DNA from: Firmicutes bacterium UBA5201
GTDB lineage: Bacteria; Bacillota; Clostridia; Peptostreptococcales; Acidaminobacteraceae
Assembly (NCBI GenBank): GCA_002412775.1
Contig: DHVT01000008.1
Coordinates: forward strand, 1 to 64,000
Direction of reading: 5' to 3'
DNA: 64,000 bases
The notes beneath the pieces are model-generated. The model was not told the origin of the DNA. It saw only the letters and a program-made list of their open reading frames with translations, and did not search any database. Both the position numbers and the translations under genes were made by a program. This document shows, one piece after another, positions 60,913 through 64,000 of this stretch (positions are counted from its first letter, which is position 1; every line of letters starts with the position of its first letter).

Positions 60913-61958
60913 TCAATTTTGGTTGCACAAATGTTAGAATCCTTGAAACAATAGAAAAAACAGCATTTGAAACCAATAAAGTCTTGCAGGATCATGAGAA
61001 GCCATTAATTGAGAGAAGATTGCTGTTTGTAATTGAATTGGATGAAATCGGAGAAAATTCGGAAGCAAGCGCATTTTTGAAATCAAAATCAAGCGAGGGG
61101 TATTTTAAAGGCAGCATCGCGGCCATTGTAGTTCTTTCCCGTTCGGATTTGTACACCAAGTCCTATGCGAAAAAATGGATTTTTGTCTCCAATGCTTTGG
61201 GATGTGAATGGATCGGACATCCATTGATCGAGATCACAGGTGGTTATCAAAACTTCAACACATGGTCAAAAACCGTTGAAGAGCCTCTTGAGACCATTGC
61301 TGTGAGATTGGTCAGGTCGCTGGTGACCAGATTGGCTGAGTACACACCACTGAATTTGAGACAATCAAAAGTATTGGTGCTTCACGCGGGGCATAAAAAA
61401 TTATCCAACACCTTGATGCTTTGGGAGCGTATTGAGGACAAACTGTCAGAAAAACTTGGACCGGATGTATCCATCAAGACGCTGCATGTTGAAGAAGGTC
61501 AAATCAGAGATTGTTATGGTTGCACTTTTGAGACCTGTACTTATTACGCTATGAGCCGGAGCTGTTTTTACGGAGGTTTTGTGGTTGAATCCTTGTATCC
61601 GAGTCTTGAGGAAGCAGACTATGTGGTTTGGATTTGCCCCAATTACAATGATGCCATATCCGCAAAATTGATGGCTGTGATCAATAGATTGACCGCACTA
61701 TACCGCAATATGAGCTTTCATGACAAATATATACTGGCGATTGTCGTTTCCGCGAATTCAGGCAATGATGTCGTCGTGAGTCAATTGATCGGTGCGCTGT
61801 GCATCAACAAGGGATTCAGACTGCCGCCAAGATTTGCTTTAATGGAGCTGGCCAATGAACCAGGAGAGATTTTCAACAGAAAAGACATTGAAACAACCAT
61901 CGACAATTATGTCAACAATGTGTATGATATCATGCACAAAAATATGAAGTTATTTTAA
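60894..61958 (+). CDS. Flavodoxin-like NAD(P)H/Fe-S reductase family protein
   Basis: A 354-residue protein. An N-terminal domain of about 150 residues is unrecognised (it begins IEVINFGCTNVRILETIEKT). The second half follows the NADPH-dependent FMN reductase/iron-sulfur flavoprotein fold: KVLVLHAGHKKLSNTLMLWE (phosphate-binding loop region), IRDCYGCTFETC (cysteine cluster as in Fe-S flavoproteins), ADYVVWICPNYNDAISAKL and a C-terminal helix. It overlaps the dehydrogenase-like gene by 19 bases and has a GGAGGA site, giving tight coupling. An electron-transfer step for the operon's cofactor chemistry is inferred. Confidence 0.65.
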   Translation: MGTIEVINFGCTNVRILETIEKTAFETNKVLQDHEKPLIERRLLFVIELDEIGENSEASAFLKSKSSEGYFKGSIAAIVVLSRSDLYTKSYAKKWIFVSNALGCEWIGHPLIEITGGYQNFNTWSKTVEEPLETIAVRLVRSLVTRLAEYTPLNLRQSKVLVLHAGHKKLSNTLMLWERIEDKLSEKLGPDVSIKTLHVEEGQIRDCYGCTFETCTYYAMSRSCFYGGFVVESLYPSLEEADYVVWICPNYNDAISAKLMAVINRLTALYRNMSFHDKYILAIVVSANSGNDVVVSQLIGALCINKGFRLPPRFALMELANEPGEIFNRKDIETTIDNYVNNVYDIMHKNMKLF

Positions 61959-61985
61959 TAAAACGCTTTTAATTTTTTTTCAATA

Positions 61986-61994
61986 TGATATAAT
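61986..61994 (+). promoter_or_regulatory. Extended -10 promoter of the noncoding interval
   Basis: TGATATAAT with a T-rich upstream tract; no protein-coding gene follows on the plus strand before the terminator at 62360. Confidence 0.4.
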
Positions 61995-62359
61995 AATTAC
62001 AACAAAACCAGTTCACAATTGAATAGTAAGTTTGAAATGGGTGATGTTGAGTTAACCTGACCATATTTTAAAGGGAGTGATACCGCCAGAGAATTTTGTT
62101 GTATCATATAGGTTGTTGTTGAATTTAAATGAATTAGATTTGCTTATGTAAACCACCGTTTCAGCCAATGTTTAGGGTCACAAGGACTCGGAAAAAATGA
62201 AATAGGTGATCGAAACTGTGGATAGCAATGATTGTATTATTGTATTTATGAATCAAGAGCTGGATTGTTGATGTTGTGTGAATTCTTAGAAATGGTTTTT
62301 ATTGACCAGATTAAGAGAAAGGGTGATTCCACCAGAAACACAAATTGAATTTATATGTT

Positions 62360-62399
62360 AAAAAGTTCCTCTCATAATGGATTAGAGAGGAACTTTTTT
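62360..62399. terminator. Perfect 14-bp terminator
   Basis: Arms 62360-62373 and 62385-62398 pair perfectly around an 11-base loop, with T-run on the plus strand and A-run on the left. It can end both the plus-strand interval and the minus-strand gene at 62414. Confidence 0.8.
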
Positions 62400-62413
62400 G
62401 TTTGTAAATCTGT

Positions 62414-63784
62414 TTAATTTTGAAAATTATATTCGAGTGAATAAGGTTCGCTCCATTCGCCATCTTTGTCTTTTGCCTTGAGGGTAATGGTGTATTTTCC
62501 TTCGGTCTCAAAAATTGGGAATAAGTTTTCATCATTGAAGCTCTGAACAAACTCTTCCTCAAAATATATTTCCCATAGATATTCATCTATGTTCTTTTTT
62601 CCGGTGGATTCATTCATAAATGCCACTCGACTTTCCATAAGGGGTTCTATACTGAATTGAGCCTCAACCGGTTCACTTCCGAAAATCATCTTGCCACCTA
62701 TAAACAAAAGAATGACAAGAGCTATACCAATCAAAATTGGGACGACAGGCGACTTCTTTTTAGTCTCCAAGTCCACATCATGTTCATGGGTTGCCCCGGT
62801 GAATAAAGTGTCCATCTCAAAATCAAGTTCATCTTCATCATCCACAGCTCTTGGTTTTCTTGAAGAAGAAGCACTTGGAAGTATATCGGGAATGTCTTCA
62901 TCATGCACATCCGAATCGGGAGGACTCTCCAAAACGATTTGTTCTTCTTCATCGTTTTGCAGCTCAGGTTCATCCGCGACAATTTCCACAACAGGTAAGG
63001 TTTCCAATGGAGCGACAGGGTCTTCATCCAATTCCATAGTTTCAACCGTTTCAGGAACAATAGCCTCCTCAATTACAGGTTTGGACTTTTTTGGAATGCT
63101 TTTCAACACAGGCGCTTCGCATTCAAGATCATTGATGACGATATTGTATTCGAAATTGACAGATTCCAGTGCATCGGATTTTTCATAGATAAAAATATCC
63201 TTGAATTGTTTTCTCAATAAGTTGAATGAAAAAATGGAGTGGGTACCGATCATCAGATTATCAATAAACTCGCTATGATAACCTTTTGAATCGAACAGCA
63301 CTTTCTCTATGGTCATGCCTATTTGCCCGAACACTTCTGTCAGCTCCACAGATTTTTCATTTGAAAAATCGATCAGTTCTCTGGATTTCAATTGATCATC
63401 CACGACTGCGATCTGATCCACATCCACCAATTGAATTTTGATGGCATCGGGAAATTGTTCGTAGACGATCAGACTTTTCAGCCAATCATAGACCATTTGC
63501 ACTCTGGTCTCATAAGAAACTTGATTGAGTTTCATGTATTTCTTCAAAGTGAAGCCGCCCAGTTTTTTGAGGACAATGTGCAATCCGTCTTCATCTTCAA
63601 TTGTATCCAGAACATTATGAAGATGATCATTAAGCAAATGTCTTACAGTCCTTGAAAGGGAATCAGGGCGATAATGGGTAATTATAACCACTTCATTTTC
63701 TGTTTCTTTGTCCGTGGCGTTGGAAAAACATTGCGTGTCGTCTTCATATAATAATTTCCATTTGGTAAATTGATCTAGTTTCAT
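62414..63784 (-). CDS. Pseudokinase-like protein with membrane helix and extracellular PKD-like domain
   Basis: A 456-residue protein. The N-terminal 215 residues follow the order of a protein kinase fold (LHIVLKKLGGFTLKKYMKL as hinge and helix D; a 'catalytic' loop region IKIQLVDVDQIAVVDDQ; and LIDFSN in place of DFG). The glycine loop, catalytic HRD and Asp of DFG are missing, so it is probably inactive. An acidic linker (about 235-340) is followed by a membrane helix (VVPILIGIALVILLFIGGKM) and a C-terminal PKD-like domain (VAFMNESTGKKNIDEYLWEI; GKYTITLKAKDKDGEW). The topology is kinase-like part inside, PKD outside. The ATG has a GGAGGATT site. Confidence 0.6.
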   Translation of the reverse strand: MKLDQFTKWKLLYEDDTQCFSNATDKETENEVVIITHYRPDSLSRTVRHLLNDHLHNVLDTIEDEDGLHIVLKKLGGFTLKKYMKLNQVSYETRVQMVYDWLKSLIVYEQFPDAIKIQLVDVDQIAVVDDQLKSRELIDFSNEKSVELTEVFGQIGMTIEKVLFDSKGYHSEFIDNLMIGTHSIFSFNLLRKQFKDIFIYEKSDALESVNFEYNIVINDLECEAPVLKSIPKKSKPVIEEAIVPETVETMELDEDPVAPLETLPVVEIVADEPELQNDEEEQIVLESPPDSDVHDEDIPDILPSASSSRKPRAVDDEDELDFEMDTLFTGATHEHDVDLETKKKSPVVPILIGIALVILLFIGGKMIFGSEPVEAQFSIEPLMESRVAFMNESTGKKNIDEYLWEIYFEEEFVQSFNDENLFPIFETEGKYTITLKAKDKDGEWSEPYSLEYNFQN

Positions 63785-63896
63785 CTGAATCCTCCAAGCG
63801 TATATTCCAGTCTATCATTATCAATTATATAATACACTGGCTTCCACGTCGAGAATACTTTATAATTTGATTAGGTATTTATAAAGGAGAACAGTT

Positions 63897-64000
63897 ATGG
63901 TTAGAGTATTACATTTGTCAGATCTGCATCTCAACACAGGATTTGGAAGTAAAAAGCAAAGCGTCAGAGAAAGCTTGAAGGAAGCATTATTGAACGCTTT
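63897..64000 (+). CDS. Metallophosphoesterase, SbcD/Mre11-like (5' fragment)
   Basis: Only the first 34 codons are in the window. The N-terminus MVRVLHLSDLHLNTGFG carries the first metal motif (DLH) of calcineurin-like phosphoesterases, in the form seen in DNA-repair exonucleases of the SbcD/YhaO type. The ATG follows AAAGGAGA. A TATAAT at 63861-63866 with TGGCTT 17 bases upstream is a likely promoter. The rest lies beyond the window edge. Confidence 0.7.
   Translation, partial: MVRVLHLSDLHLNTGFGSKKQSVRESLKEALLNA

Larger units (their letters stand above)
61959..62413. other. Noncoding interval of 455 bases with partial repeats
   Basis: No supported gene. An extended -10 TGATATAAT is at 61986-61994 and a perfect 14-bp terminator at 62360-62399. 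Between them, two segments resemble each other: 62058-62110 (containing GGGAGTGATACCGCCAGAG) and 62302-62350 (containing GGGTGATTCCACCAGAA); a second pair TGAAATGGGTGAT/TGAAATAGGTGAT is at 62033 and 62198. It could be an RNA gene of about 400 nt, or remnants of a duplicated or mobile sequence. Confidence 0.4.

Noticed and set aside
62691..63188. Ser-rich plus-strand frame of 165 codons
   Set aside because: It is the antisense image of the acidic linker of the minus-strand pseudokinase gene.

Overview
This is a chromosomal stretch from an anaerobic, spore-lineage Firmicute, most likely class Clostridia. The signs are low-to-moderate GC, AGGAGG/AGGTGAT ribosome binding sites, many extended -10 promoters (TGnTATAAT), a T-box leader, a GerMN (spore germination type) protein, [FeFe]-hydrogenase maturases, tryptophanase and ferredoxin-like oxidoreductases. 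A relative of Fusibacter/Acidaminobacter is a guess only. There are no rRNA or tRNA genes, CRISPR arrays, prophage or intact insertion sequences.

Layout. 1-8042: cell-wall and central-control block murB - PHP phosphoesterase - rapZ - yvcK, then tnaA and a NUDIX gene, then whiA and an orphan solute-binding lipoprotein. 8059-15366: dnaE, pfkA, pyk and an aldo/keto reductase with Fe-S cysteines. 15423-17087: a pair of half-size YdcZ-type transporters divergent from a Crp/YeiL-type regulator, with a long palindrome between them. 17125-19463 (minus): a GerMN protein and an unrecognised membrane protein with an internal repeat. 19599-22276: a coiled-coil protein with ftsE and ftsX. 22317-23921 (minus): prfC. 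24078-28431: a methyltransferase, a dead PLP-fold/GNAT fusion, a prolidase-family peptidase and a DUF2156 protein. 28435-33743: an Asn-type T-box followed by an aspS-gatC fusion, gatA and gatB, the indirect Asn-tRNA (and possibly Gln-tRNA) route. 33782-38183: leucyl aminopeptidase, ferritin-like protein, GNAT, Lrp regulator and kynureninase. 38291-43474: a PD-(D/E)XK-like protein, a GlnK/GlnL-like two-component system, NhaC and a Crp/Fnr regulator. 43500-47522: [FeFe]-hydrogenase maturation genes (TM1266-like regulator, hydG, hydF) behind an attenuator-like leader, then a radical SAM gene. 47491-54632: a PilZ c-di-GMP receptor, CoA pyrophosphatase, UPF0316 protein, DAHP synthase, hflK-hflC, a YihY/BrkB membrane protein and a small FliD-C-like protein.

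54757-61958 is the most unusual part. It is a three-gene operon whose first gene encodes a 1625-residue protein combining an HD hydrolase, a long helical region, a NadD-like nucleotidyltransferase, a GNAT-like part and a phosphoribosyltransferase. A lactate/malate dehydrogenase-like protein and a Cys-rich flavodoxin-like reductase follow. Together they look like a self-contained nucleotide- or NAD-type cofactor metabolism system that I cannot match to a known pathway. It is followed by about 400 noncoding bases, a pseudokinase-TM-PKD protein (minus) and the start of an SbcD-like phosphoesterase that runs off the window.

Themes across the window are tryptophan catabolism (tnaA, kynU with an Lrp regulator), anaerobic energy metabolism (glycolysis, hydrogenase maturation), peptide and amino-acid turnover, and envelope control (murB, rapZ/yvcK/whiA, ftsEX).
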